From Reichenbachiella faecimaris (GTDB taxonomy: Bacteria; Bacteroidota; Bacteroidia; Cytophagales; Cyclobacteriaceae): a stretch of 64,000 nucleotides of DNA. The stretch's first letter is position 1, and each line of letters opens with the position of its first letter. Both the position numbers and the translations under genes were made by a program. Below are positions 1-9,228 of the stretch, one piece after another. Location of the stretch: positions 1 through 64,000 of the forward strand of contig NZ_FWYF01000002.1 in the NCBI RefSeq assembly GCF_900176375.1, in the 5' to 3' direction. The notes below the pieces were generated by a model. That model had not been told where the DNA came from. It saw only the letters and a list, made by a program, of their open reading frames with translations, and made no database searches.

Positions 1-3000
1 GGGTTGCCGGCTACGTCTGATACATTCGCAGTGATGTCGTTGTCGCCTTCGGTCAAGGCTTGTACATCTGCTGCTGGGATGTCCAGTGTCCAGGCATTAC
101 CTACAACTACTGCCGTATAATCAATTCCGTTAAGCGTAATGGTGATTACCTGTCCGTCTTCCACATCTGTAGTTGTACCACTTACTGTCAGATCCACGTC
201 GTCTTCAAGCGCATTAATGATATCATCTTCAGCTATAATAGCTATCACAATTTCTGGTGCGCTCACATCATAAACTGTCGTCACTGTCGTGGCGGCCGTG
301 TTGTTGTTGCCCGCCGCGTCTTGGGCCTCGTTCGCCCCGACATCTACGCTGATGTCGCCTGCCCCACTTGGCGTGATTTCTACCGTGTAAGTGCCGTCAC
401 CATTGTCGGTGAAGTCTGTGGCACTGCCGTTGCCTACGACTACATCTCCCAATACAAAACCGGTCACGATTTCCCCGAAGTCGACCGTCACATCATAAGG
501 GGCCGTGCTGTTGACCGCGGATGGCTCGCCACTGATTGTCGTGCTTGGTGCCACAAAATCTTCTGTTATTACTTGTTGTGCGGTGGTCGAACACCAATTG
601 TCCGGATCTGATATAGTGACTGTATATGTACCTCCTGAACTAACGGTAGCTGTTGCTGTTGCCGCCCCAGAGTCTATAGTACCATCAGCAGTAGTCCATG
701 CATATGTCAAATTAATGGTTCCCGAATTGTCAGTTGCACTAGCCGTTAGATCTGCGGTAGTGACTGTAGTTGACAATACTGTTGAAGTTGGTGTGATGCT
801 CGCTCCGTTTGGGGCAGATACATCTTCACTGATTACTTGACTAGTACTGGTAGTACAGCTATTGTCTGGGTCAGTAATGGTTACCGTATAAGTACCCGCT
901 GCACTAATCGTGGCAGTAGCTGTGGCAGCTCCTGAATCGATTGTACCGTCAGCCGTCGTCCAGGCATAAATCAAATTGCTCGTCCCTGCATTGTCCGTTG
1001 CACTCGCAGTCAAGGTCGCTGTCGTAACAGTACAGTTCAAGGTCGTCGCACTAGGTGAGATGCTCGCTCCACTAGGTGCACTAGAATTTGCTAGATTAAT
1101 TGGCCCTGCTATGATATTGGATTGACAATTCGTAGTGGGATTGGTAATACTTAAACTTGTATAAGCACCATTATTCAGTCCGGCTATTGAAATTCCCGAC
1201 GCAGTTGCTGTTAAAGACTGGGTGGACTGTGGTGTACCATTAAATGAAAAATCAACATCATAGGTTCCAGAGGTAACACCTGTTAATACAATCGTTCCAT
1301 TTGGAGCAGCGCAATTGGTAGGTTGTGTATGCGTTCCCTCTGCTATGGTTGCTTTAACAGGATCAGTTAATACAATATCCACATCCTCAACAGAAGTATT
1401 ACTACTTACTGTAATGGTAATGTCATTATATGTTCCTGCTGAGAGATTGCTAACGGTTGCATTTCCTGACCCGTCTACTACTACTCCGCTAAAACTAGCA
1501 GTACCTACTCCATCGTGATAATCTAACGAATAAGTACCTGCTGCTACGTTATTAAATGTCAAAGCAATCGACCCATCAATACCTCCACAAGTGGATGGGT
1601 TTGAAGGTGTACTCCCCGTAATGGATGGTGTAAGTACGACAGGGTCTGTAAGAACAACATCTATGTCCGCAATCGAAGTACAGTTATTATAAATAATTGT
1701 AATATCGTCATAAGAACCTTCAGCTAATCCAGTGATTGTTGCTAACCCTGAAGCTATTGACACACCAGTGAAAGTTTGCACACTAGGCACCTCATTTTGA
1801 TAATTCAAGGTATATGAGCCATCAGGAACACCTGTAACAACCAGTTCAATTTGACCGTCAGTTCCTCCGGCAGTTGTTGGACCTGAAGAAGATACTAGTG
1901 AAATTGTTGGTTTTGTAGGATCTGTCAACACCACATCTGGAAATTCGGCGCTCACGCAACCGGCATAAGTAAGACTTAGGTTAGTATAAGTACCAGCTAC
2001 TGTAGATATTGTAGCAGTATTGGATGCAATTGCCACATTAGTAAATTGCCCTCCGTCATAATCGATATTATAATTGCCATCTACAGCTACTCCTGTAAAT
2101 GTCAAATTAATGCTTCCATTACCGCCACATGTGGTTGGATTTACTCGACTTGCAGCAATGGTATGCGTAGCTGGGTCATTGAGTACCACATCCGGGTTTT
2201 CGTCTGTGGTACACCCAGTGGTTATATCTGTTATATTGAGATCGACATAACTACCTGCCGGAGCAGAAACTGACGCGGCGTTCGAAGCTACAGCCACTGA
2301 TGCAAAGCTTCCACCATTGTAATTAATCGTATAAGTTCCATCAGTTATGTCTGTAAATGAGAAATTGATCGTTCCATTTCCTCCACAAGAGCTAGGGCTA
2401 GCGCTTCCTGTAATTGCAATGGTTGGGTTCGGAACTGCTAGCGTAAATGGGCCAATAGAGTTCGACTTACAAAGCGTACCTGTATTGGTAATACTGATAC
2501 TTGAGTATACACCTGCCGATAATCCGGTAAAACCAGCAATAGCCCCTGTACCATCACTACTAACAGCTGCAGATCCTGGTACTCCATCTAAAACATAGTT
2601 GAGTGTATAATTGGTACTGAATTCGGTACTTGTAAAGGTGATACTTCCGTCAGAACCGCCACAGGTAGAGGGTTCCATTTCAACTCCCACTGCAAGCGTA
2701 GCAGCACCAGCGTTGACCAGACTTACAGGTCCAACAATGACGTTATCACAAATCAACGTAACTGCGGTTCCGCTAATTGTAATATTTGAGTAATCTCCTG
2801 GCGCTAGTCCTGTCATGGCATAATCTCCACTTCCATTTGCCGTGATAATGGCAGAAGGCACTGCCTCTCCATCTAGAGAATAATCGAGTGTATAATTTTC
2901 AGAAGCAGTCAGGCCAGAGAGGGTTATTACTCCATCAGGCGAAGGGCAATTTGTCGGTTGGGTTGTGATTACATGCGTAAGATTAATTTCTTCTGGAGAC

Positions 3001-5588
3001 ACATTGATTGTTCCAACGATTTCCTGGCAAACGGTTCCAATACGTGAAGCCACTAATTTAATGGAAGTGACAGAAGCGTCAATAGCATAAGAAGTCAAAG
3101 CGAGGGTATTGCCATCTCCAAGTGAAGCTGGACCTATACCATTATCATCTTGATCTTGCAATTCATAAACAATCAAATTTTCCGTATAACTCACCGAAAA
3201 ATCTATGGTTTCGCCTGCACATATAGTCGTAGCTGAAGTAGCTACAAATTCCATTGCAACATCGGGTGCCTGACAATCAATAAGAACCGCATTCGAATGA
3301 TTGCTTTCACAGAGACCTCCACTTTCATTGGTCACTGTTGTCGTAGCAGACCCTCCAGCGAATAGCTTATTAAATGGGGTCGATAAGCCCGTAATGGTCC
3401 ATGGATCTAAAGAGTTAAGACTTGGCGGAACATTATAAATAGCTCCTTCAATCTCTACATCGTCGATATACAGTTGAATCACTAAATTATCTGTTCCACT
3501 AACCAGAGTTGTCCCACTCACTTCGTCATCACCTTCCGCAATTGGAGAATCAAGTGTTAGTTTATTCGTTGGGTCTGGAGTTTTTGTATTAACAAATACT
3601 TCAGTAGCAAAATCACTTATTAAATCTCCAGATGCCTGAGCAGTGGCGGTGATATATGAAGTTGCAGGAATATTACTAGTAGATACCGTCCAAGCTCCGT
3701 TTGAGGCAATAGTTGTAGTGCTTCCAACGGAAGTCTCTGCGCCTCCACTAATTACTCTTGAATAGACTGTAATCGTTGATCCGTCGGGTTCGGATGAAAA
3801 GCCACTCACAGACGTAATATTCGTTCCTCCATCTACACAATATTCTCCATCTATATCTAAGGTTGGTGTTGCAGACTGTACTGGAGCTGCAGTCACCGCA
3901 ACACCACTTGATTCGGATGGACATAAAGAGGTCTCGGTTGCGTATACCGAAACTACCTGACCAACTGTGAGTGTGGGCAAAGGAAGGGCAGAAAATGTTG
4001 TTCCTGCTGTAGAGTAGGTAGTTCCAGTCCCAACCCCATCGATGTATAATTCGACCGTTGCTGCTAAGGCTTTTGTACCATTGATTTCCGTTGCTGTCGT
4101 TAATATTTCCGTTTCTGTAATAGTAGGTGTAGCGGTCGTACCTGTACCTTGGCACACATAGGCACGGCTTGATGCACATCCGCTTCCTTGAACAATGATG
4201 TAATAGACGCCAGTTGGAACGGCAGACCCCTGATTTGCATCTACGGCTCCTGTGAAGTTTCCTGTACCATCTGTAACAACTGTTATAGGATTTTCAGCAG
4301 GTGCCCATTTCGCTCCTGCAATCAAATTTCCAGTGCCCTCATCGTATAAAGACACTGTGTATGAAGTGTTTGCAGCATCAGTGATGGAAAAATTAACTCC
4401 ACTCGAATTACCAGTAATAGACAACGTATGAGCTGCATTAGCGCAGACTGCCCCCGCAATAGTTGAATTACACGACGAATAAGAAGTTGATTTTTCTTTA
4501 GTTGCAGTTGCAGCGGCTGCAGTAGCACCTACTTTAGCAGTCGCAGTAAATTCCTCAGAAGCAACTACTGCTGAGATACCCGACACTGTCCATGCTCCTC
4601 CAGAAGCCAAGGTGGTGCCTATTGGATCGCCATCTCTAAAAAGTTCTATGGTGGCGCCATCTACTTCGGTGGTAGTCCCTGAAACAGAAGTAGCATCTAC
4701 AGCAATTGGCCCAGTAATAGTGGGGCACTCCGCTCTAGGGTTTATCGCTTCCCCATTACTCAGGTCGTCACCTGAGGTAGGTGGAAAAACATCAATCAAA
4801 TCCTGAAACAAATTATCAGTAACTCCCAAGTCATCATCGACACCTCCCAAATCCGCCATTTTGAATCCTGTTGATTCTTTGGGTGCAATGGTGGTGCCTC
4901 CCACCATTCTAACGGGTGTGGAGCTACTAAAGGGTAGATCCGCATAAGGCACATAAAAATCGTAAAAATAATCTGTTCCACAAATGGTAGAACCTGCTAT
5001 GGATTTTTGAGCGAAATCTTCATAAGGGCGATCTACAGTTCCATCACCAATTTCGGTACTTGTAAGTGTATTGTTGTCAATGTCATAGATACTCACACCG
5101 AAATTCGTTCGTAAAGTTATTTCGTACTCAAAACCAGGATTCCCTGATACATAATCAAGATCAGATCCTGAACCAAACAATTGGTCGGTATCAACGAGAA
5201 TGGTATAACCTTTAGAATTTTCTGCTGTACCACCTAAACGAAAACGAAACATAAGATTTGTTCCATCAGAATAGGTATAGATGGTTTCATCTTCATCGGA
5301 GCGAACCAAATCCACGAACCCACAGCTCGGGCCTGCTGAATTGTCGCTGGACGGTTCTCCCGTGCCAACTACAGGTAATGGAACAAAAGGGATTTCGGAT
5401 GAGGTCTCATCATCAGCGCCAAATCCTTGATCTGTCTCTGAGGTATAACCATCGAGGTTAGGATCTAAAACCGACTGCCCTCCATCGGCTGGTTTGTAAA
5501 TCAGTCCGGGAGTTTGGGCAGTGGAATTCAAACTAAGGCCTAAAATAAGGATTACGGTAATGAGTATTATACTTCGTTTCTCGTTCAT
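1..5588 (-). CDS. Giant secreted repeat protein (partial, C-terminus outside window)
   Basis: The reading frame is open from the ATG at 5588 through 1862 codons to the left edge, so the 3' end is missing. A signal peptide (residues 1-25, ending STAQ) precedes an N-terminal domain of about 250 residues. Residues ~860-1503 hold about seven modules of ~92 residues with the core P-[TS]-x-C-G-G-x-x-G-[ST]-I, resembling SprB-type repeats. Residues ~1505-1676 are two near-identical PKD-like repeats, and residues ~1681-1862 two bacterial Ig-like modules. This is the architecture of very large Bacteroidota surface proteins such as adhesins and gliding-associated SprB-like proteins. A T9SS sorting domain would be expected at the unseen end. 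The exact role is unknown. The gene has a LytTR-type operator upstream and lies next to a signalling block, which suggests regulated surface display. Confidence 0.85.
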   Translation of the reverse strand, partial: MNEKRSIILITVILILGLSLNSTAQTPGLIYKPADGGQSVLDPNLDGYTSETDQGFGADDETSSEIPFVPLPVVGTGEPSSDNSAGPSCGFVDLVRSDEDETIYTYSDGTNLMFRFRLGGTAENSKGYTILVDTDQLFGSGSDLDYVSGNPGFEYEITLRTNFGVSIYDIDNNTLTSTEIGDGTVDRPYEDFAQKSIAGSTICGTDYFYDFYVPYADLPFSSSTPVRMVGGTTIAPKESTGFKMADLGGVDDDLGVTDNLFQDLIDVFPPTSGDDLSNGEAINPRAECPTITGPIAVDATSVSGTTTEVDGATIELFRDGDPIGTTLASGGAWTVSGISAVVASEEFTATAKVGATAAAATATKEKSTSYSSCNSTIAGAVCANAAHTLSITGNSSGVNFSITDAANTSYTVSLYDEGTGNLIAGAKWAPAENPITVVTDGTGNFTGAVDANQGSAVPTGVYYIIVQGSGCASSRAYVCQGTGTTATPTITETEILTTATEINGTKALAATVELYIDGVGTGTTYSTAGTTFSALPLPTLTVGQVVSVYATETSLCPSESSGVAVTAAPVQSATPTLDIDGEYCVDGGTNITSVSGFSSEPDGSTITVYSRVISGGAETSVGSTTTIASNGAWTVSTSNIPATSYITATAQASGDLISDFATEVFVNTKTPDPTNKLTLDSPIAEGDDEVSGTTLVSGTDNLVIQLYIDDVEIEGAIYNVPPSLNSLDPWTITGLSTPFNKLFAGGSATTTVTNESGGLCESNHSNAVLIDCQAPDVAMEFVATSATTICAGETIDFSVSYTENLIVYELQDQDDNGIGPASLGDGNTLALTSYAIDASVTSIKLVASRIGTVCQEIVGTINVSPEEINLTHVITTQPTNCPSPDGVITLSGLTASENYTLDYSLDGEAVPSAIITANGSGDYAMTGLAPGDYSNITISGTAVTLICDNVIVGPVSLVNAGAATLAVGVEMEPSTCGGSDGSITFTSTEFSTNYTLNYVLDGVPGSAAVSSDGTGAIAGFTGLSAGVYSSISITNTGTLCKSNSIGPFTLAVPNPTIAITGSASPSSCGGNGTINFSFTDITDGTYTINYNGGSFASVAVASNAASVSAPAGSYVDLNITDITTGCTTDENPDVVLNDPATHTIAASRVNPTTCGGNGSINLTFTGVAVDGNYNIDYDGGQFTNVAIASNTATISTVAGTYTNLSLTYAGCVSAEFPDVVLTDPTKPTISLVSSSGPTTAGGTDGQIELVVTGVPDGSYTLNYQNEVPSVQTFTGVSIASGLATITGLAEGSYDDITIIYNNCTSIADIDVVLTDPVVLTPSITGSTPSNPSTCGGIDGSIALTFNNVAAGTYSLDYHDGVGTASFSGVVVDGSGNATVSNLSAGTYNDITITVSSNTSVEDVDIVLTDPVKATIAEGTHTQPTNCAAPNGTIVLTGVTSGTYDVDFSFNGTPQSTQSLTATASGISIAGLNNGAYTSLSITNPTTNCQSNIIAGPINLANSSAPSGASISPSATTLNCTVTTATLTASATDNAGTSNLIYAWTTADGTIDSGAATATATISAAGTYTVTITDPDNSCTTSTSQVISEDVSAPNGASITPTSTVLSTTVTTADLTASATDNSGTINLTYAWTTADGTIDSGAATATATVSSGGTYTVTISDPDNWCSTTAQQVITEDFVAPSTTISGEPSAVNSTAPYDVTVDFGEIVTGFVLGDVVVGNGSATDFTDNGDGTYTVEITPSGAGDISVDVGANEAQDAAGNNNTAATTVTTVYDVSAPEIVIAIIAEDDIINALEDDVDLTVSGTTTDVEDGQVITITLNGIDYTAVVVGNAWTLDIPAADVQALTEGDNDITANVSDVAGN
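555..1075 (-). repeat. Two tandem PKD-like repeats in the giant protein
   Basis: Two consecutive modules of ~85 residues share almost the same sequence, both carrying YAWTTADGTIDSGAATATAT and ending in T[IV][ST]DPDN[SW]C. They are much more alike than the Cys-Gly-Gly modules further upstream in the gene, which points to a recent internal duplication. At the DNA level they differ mostly at third codon positions, so the similarity is maintained at protein level. Confidence 0.75.
1080..3010 (-). repeat. Array of about seven SprB-like modules
   Basis: Modules recur about every 275 bases. Each starts with a P-[ST]-x-C-(G/A/P)2 turn, then G-[ST]-I-x-[LF]-T/S, then G-x-Y-x-[LIV]-[DN]-[YF]. Turn starts fall near 1300, 1600, 1870, 2135, 2390, 2670 and 2955. 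The module near 1870 has Ala in place of the otherwise conserved Cys. The DNA has diverged, so this is an old expansion. Confidence 0.7.
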
Positions 5589-5622
5589 AACAGGTTAAAC
5601 TGAGGTTAATATCTAATAGCCC

Positions 5623-5687
5623 CGAATTTAGACCGCCTGAATCATGTATGAATAGAGACTCGGTGAAAGTGAATAAATACTCGGTGA
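5623..5687 (-). promoter_or_regulatory. LytTR-type operator and promoter of the giant gene
   Basis: The 9-base ACTCGGTGA occurs at 5658-5666 and again at 5679-5687, an exact direct repeat with 12 bases between copies (21-base period). LytTR-family regulators bind pairs of 9-base direct repeats separated by 12-13 bases. In the gene direction the sites read ACCGAGTAT and ACCGAGTCT, which partly match the family consensus. The candidate -7 element TAAATTCG (5630-5623) lies 28 bases downstream of the proximal repeat, about 35 bases upstream of the ATG. Regulation by the LytTR protein at 8343-9044 is inferred. Confidence 0.65.
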
Positions 5688-5791
5688 GTTCAGTACGAAG
5701 GCTAGGCTAGAAAAAATAAAAGGTTGTCCTATAATTTAATCAATTCGAGACTTAAAAGAGTGCTTTCTTTCCCAATAATTGAAGTTATGTT

Positions 5792-8239
5792 CTATTCCGA
5801 AATAGACATGATGTGGCGCAAGGCGGCTGTGATCTCCTCACATGCCTTTTTGATTTTTTCTATCAACTGACCCTTTTTATTACCTTTTTCAAGTAAAATG
5901 CGTGGAACTTCATTCATTAATTGGGGCAAGCTGGAAATGCCCAAAACTTCATTGCTGGTTTTAATGGAGTCGCAGGTTTGTTTGATCAATTTCTCATCGG
6001 CGTTATCCATAGCCTCCAAGAAGTCGGAGAGGAAATTTTGATAGATTTCTAAATAGTGCTCTGCCAACTCTTTAACAAAATCCTGATCATTGTCGGCCAA
6101 CTTGAGTAGCTTGAGTCCAATGGGATGATCAGTAGAAACTGCATGTTTCTTCATGACCTTGCCTCGATATTTCAATATTTTTTTGTAGAGCTCTTCAGGA
6201 TCAAAGGGCTTGGTGATATAGTCAGTCATCCCCAATTCCTTTACTTTTTTCCGTACATGGAGCAAGGCAGAAGCAGTCAGTGCAACTATGGGTAAATTTT
6301 GCGCATAGACAGAGTTTAGTTTTCTAATGGCTTTTGTGGCCTGATAACCGTCCATTTCTGGCATTTGAAGATCCATTAATATCAAGTCATATAGTTCAGT
6401 TTTTGATCGTTCTAGTGCCAATCTGCCATTTTCAACAAATTCCATTTTGATCCCCCACTTTACCAAAAATTTCTCCAATACAATCTGATTGGCTCTGTTG
6501 TCTTCTGCCACAAGAATATGAATTTTTAAATCAGCCAAATTGTCAAACTCCGGCTGAACGAATTTCTCATTTGATTCAGGGCTTTTCTGATTTCCTATAG
6601 GCAATATCAAATCAAAAGAAAAAATAGAGCCAAAACCTAATGCACTATCTAGCTCGATCTGGCTATCCATCAGCTGCAATAGTTTTTTTGAAATGGCCAG
6701 CCCCAGACCTGTACCACCAAATTTGCGTGTGGTATCATCACTTGCTTGTTCGAAATTTTCAAATATAATAGACTGATTAGCCTTCTCTATTCCAATACCC
6801 GAATCATGGACTTCAAAATGAACTTGGACTTCCTCTCCTCTCTTTTCAAGCTGAGTTACACTTAGTTTAATAAAACCCTCATCCGTGAATTTTATAGCAT
6901 TGCTGAGCAGATTGTTAATGATCTGAGTGATACGTACTGAATCTCCAATAAATCTTTGGGGCAGGGTCTCGTCATACATGAAGGTCATTTCCAAGCCTTT
7001 TTTACCAATCTCAGGCGCCAATGATTGCTTCAGGGCAGTCAAGATTTCCTTTAGGTTAAATTCCGCTTTTTCTAGCTCTACCTTGCCCGATTCTATTTTA
7101 TTGTAATCCAAAATATCATTGATCAAACAAAGTAGATTCTCCCCTGAGAACTTAAGAAGATTCAAATGTTCTAAATGCTCCTTTTTGAGTTCTTCCATGA
7201 GAAGCAAATTGGTTACTCCAAGAATGGCATTGAGCGGCGTTCTAATCTCATGACTCATGGTGGACAAAAAATTCTCCTTGGCTTTTGCAGATTCAATGGC
7301 CTCCTGCTTGGCCTTCTCAGCAAGCTGCATGGCTTCCTGAATGGCCTCATCATATTTTCTTCTTTCCGAAATATTTCTAGCCACTCCAAATGTTCGCACG
7401 CCCACGTCATCCTGAAATTCTATCTCTACGGTTTGCCCCACCCAACATGGGCCATTGGCTCCTTTCATTTTAAATTCCAGGTATGATGATCGGGTATGAT
7501 TTTTAAGGATATCAATATAATGTTTCGACACTCTCTCCGCATCACCTGAGTCTACAAGATCAGAAAAATGCATTTCGAGTAATTGTTTTTCAGAAAATCC
7601 AGATTCCCTGACCAGGGCCGGATTTACGTAGATAAAGTACCCTTCCGTGTTTAACTCGTAAACCATATCTCCTATTCGCTCGATCCTGTCACGAAACGTT
7701 TTTTCTGCATGAATCTGCTCCTTTTTGCTTTCCTCCAGATGTAGATTGGTTTTTCTCAGTTCTAGTAAAGCAGTAACTTGACGTGAAAGTGCCCATAAGG
7801 CTTCTCGCTGTGCATCACTAAGCGTCTTAGGCTCATGATCTATCACGCATAAGGTTCCCAATGAATACCCATTAGAAGAAACCAATGGTGCTCCGGCATA
7901 GAACCGGACATGTGGGTCTCCTGTAGCTAAAGGATTGTCGTAAAACCGCTCATCCTCATAGGCGTCAGGTACTTCTAAAATGTCTTCGGGTGTGTGAATG
8001 GCATGTGCACAATAGGCCAAATCTCTGGGAGTCTCTGAGGCGTTCAATCCATGTCGAGACTTGAACCACTGGCGGTCTTTGTCTATCAGGCTGACCAACG
8101 AAATTGGTGTCTCGCAGATAAAAGCAGCAATTTTGGTGATATCATCAAAACGCTGCTCAAGCGCTGTGTCAAGAATTTCATAGGACTTTAACTCGGCAAG
8201 TCTTTCCTTTTCGTTGCTAGGTATTTCAGGTTTTTTCAT
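5792..8239 (-). CDS. Cytoplasmic hybrid sensor histidine kinase (GAF-PAS-HisKA-HATPase-REC, degenerate Hpt)
   Basis: The 815-residue protein has no membrane segment. Domains in order: GAF (~24-165), PAS (~180-292), HisKA with SHEIRTPLNAILG (His330), HATPase_c with the N-box NLLSNAIKFT and G-box GGTGLGLAIS, and a receiver domain with phospho-acceptor Asp623 in LILMDLQMPEMDG. The last ~105 residues align with an Hpt domain, but the key histidine is Asp757 (CDSIKTSNEVLG where Hpt domains have xHSLKGxxxxLG). It should autophosphorylate and pass phosphate to its own receiver, but cannot use its own Hpt. It lies 203 bases upstream of the giant gene's ATG and is closely related to the kinase at 10724-13942. 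The signal sensed is unknown. Confidence 0.9.
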   Translation of the reverse strand: MKKPEIPSNEKERLAELKSYEILDTALEQRFDDITKIAAFICETPISLVSLIDKDRQWFKSRHGLNASETPRDLAYCAHAIHTPEDILEVPDAYEDERFYDNPLATGDPHVRFYAGAPLVSSNGYSLGTLCVIDHEPKTLSDAQREALWALSRQVTALLELRKTNLHLEESKKEQIHAEKTFRDRIERIGDMVYELNTEGYFIYVNPALVRESGFSEKQLLEMHFSDLVDSGDAERVSKHYIDILKNHTRSSYLEFKMKGANGPCWVGQTVEIEFQDDVGVRTFGVARNISERRKYDEAIQEAMQLAEKAKQEAIESAKAKENFLSTMSHEIRTPLNAILGVTNLLLMEELKKEHLEHLNLLKFSGENLLCLINDILDYNKIESGKVELEKAEFNLKEILTALKQSLAPEIGKKGLEMTFMYDETLPQRFIGDSVRITQIINNLLSNAIKFTDEGFIKLSVTQLEKRGEEVQVHFEVHDSGIGIEKANQSIIFENFEQASDDTTRKFGGTGLGLAISKKLLQLMDSQIELDSALGFGSIFSFDLILPIGNQKSPESNEKFVQPEFDNLADLKIHILVAEDNRANQIVLEKFLVKWGIKMEFVENGRLALERSKTELYDLILMDLQMPEMDGYQATKAIRKLNSVYAQNLPIVALTASALLHVRKKVKELGMTDYITKPFDPEELYKKILKYRGKVMKKHAVSTDHPIGLKLLKLADNDQDFVKELAEHYLEIYQNFLSDFLEAMDNADEKLIKQTCDSIKTSNEVLGISSLPQLMNEVPRILLEKGNKKGQLIEKIKKACEEITAALRHIMSISE

Positions 8240-8295
8240 GCGGAACTAAAATTAAACTAATTTTTCTCTTTTCCGCCAACTAGAAATTTACTCTC

Positions 8296-8322
8296 CCCAT
8301 CTTTTGCTAATGAAAAGATGGG
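8296..8322. terminator. Inverted repeat between kinase 1 and the LytTR gene
   Basis: A perfect 10-base stem (CCCATCTTTT / AAAAGATGGG) with a 7-base loop lies just downstream of the LytTR gene. On the minus strand it is followed by GAGAGT rather than a T tract, so it is a weak terminator or an mRNA-processing hairpin between two genes of the block. Confidence 0.35.
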
Positions 8323-8342
8323 TCTCTTTAAAATATCAATCC

Positions 8343-9044
8343 TTATAGCAGTTCAATTCTTGACAGCAATTCGGGCTTGTATTTCGCGCTTACAGGTACT
8401 ATGGCATCCCCAATCAACAGACTGTTTTGATCTATATTATCTATTTTATTAATCTGAACCAGATAGGAACGATGCACTCTCAAGAAGAGCTCTTTTGGCA
8501 ATTTTTTCTCTATGCTACTGAGTTTGTGATACACCACATGGGTTTTTTTCTCGGTATGAACCTTGATGTAATCTCCATAACCTTCCACATACAATATGGT
8601 CTCATACATCACCTTGGTCAGTAAAAAATCAACTTTCATGAAAACAGCATCATTGCCGGCAGTCTTTTGCTCTTTAAGCGCAATGTTTTCTTTAGCCTTG
8701 GTTACTGCCTTGACAAAACGTGGGTAACTTTCTATGGGCTTGACCAAGTAGTCCGTCACATCAAAATTGAAGGCCTCCACTGCATATTTTTCCTGAGAGG
8801 TAATAAGAATAATTTCAGGCTTTTTGCTCAAAGATTTGATAATATCCAAACCACTGGCTTCAGGCATCTGAATATCAAGAAACACAATATCCGGCTCCAA
8901 TTCGATAATGGCGTTGGTGCCCTCCAGGGCATTCTGATACGAACCCAACAACTCTAAAAAGCCCGTTTGTTCTATTAATGAAGTAATGATTTTAAGCGCG
9001 ATGAACTCGTCATCTATGGCAACACATGTTAATTTTTTCGACAT
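8343..9044 (-). CDS. LytTR-family response regulator
   Basis: The 233-residue protein has a receiver domain (~5-120) with phospho-acceptor Asp57 in VFLDIQMPEASG and the conserved Lys in YLVKPIE. A C-terminal LytTR DNA-binding domain (~140-230) shows typical features: ILYVEGYGDYIKVHT, SSIEKKLP and FLRVHRSYLVQINKI. It is the only DNA-binding protein in the signalling block. In many Bacteroidota LytTR regulators pair with 7TM kinases; here the neighbours are hybrid kinases and a phosphotransferase, so it is the likely relay output. Candidate target sites are the ACTCGGTGA repeats at 5658-5687 and 10668-10718. No such repeat is seen before its own gene. Confidence 0.93.
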   Translation of the reverse strand: MSKKLTCVAIDDEFIALKIITSLIEQTGFLELLGSYQNALEGTNAIIELEPDIVFLDIQMPEASGLDIIKSLSKKPEIILITSQEKYAVEAFNFDVTDYLVKPIESYPRFVKAVTKAKENIALKEQKTAGNDAVFMKVDFLLTKVMYETILYVEGYGDYIKVHTEKKTHVVYHKLSSIEKKLPKELFLRVHRSYLVQINKIDNIDQNSLLIGDAIVPVSAKYKPELLSRIELL

Positions 9045-9228
9045 TCTTTCTTAGGTTAGCAGCTGCTGATTGATACGAAAAGGCTATCAAGATTCAACCT
9101 TTTCATCAACATAAAAGTTACAATAAAAGCTTGAAATATCTTCGTTTTTGCTTGAGTAATTATTTTACATCTCCAACTCAACCTGCTAGATGAAACATGA
9201 AACAACAATAAGGAAATCATAAATGAAT

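Noticed and set aside
60-2793. Several plus-strand open frames of 60-183 residues over the giant gene
   Set aside because: They are antisense to a continuous repeat-domain frame with signal peptide on the minus strand, have odd composition and no recognisable domain.
3748-4528. Minus-strand frames of 143 and 68 residues
   Set aside because: They overlap the giant gene in another frame on the same strand; the giant frame is uninterrupted and contains recognisable modules.
9077-9104. GAAAAGG / CCTTTTC inverted repeat after the phosphotransferase gene
   Set aside because: A 7-base stem with a 14-base loop, rich in A/T and without a T run; too weak to call a terminator.
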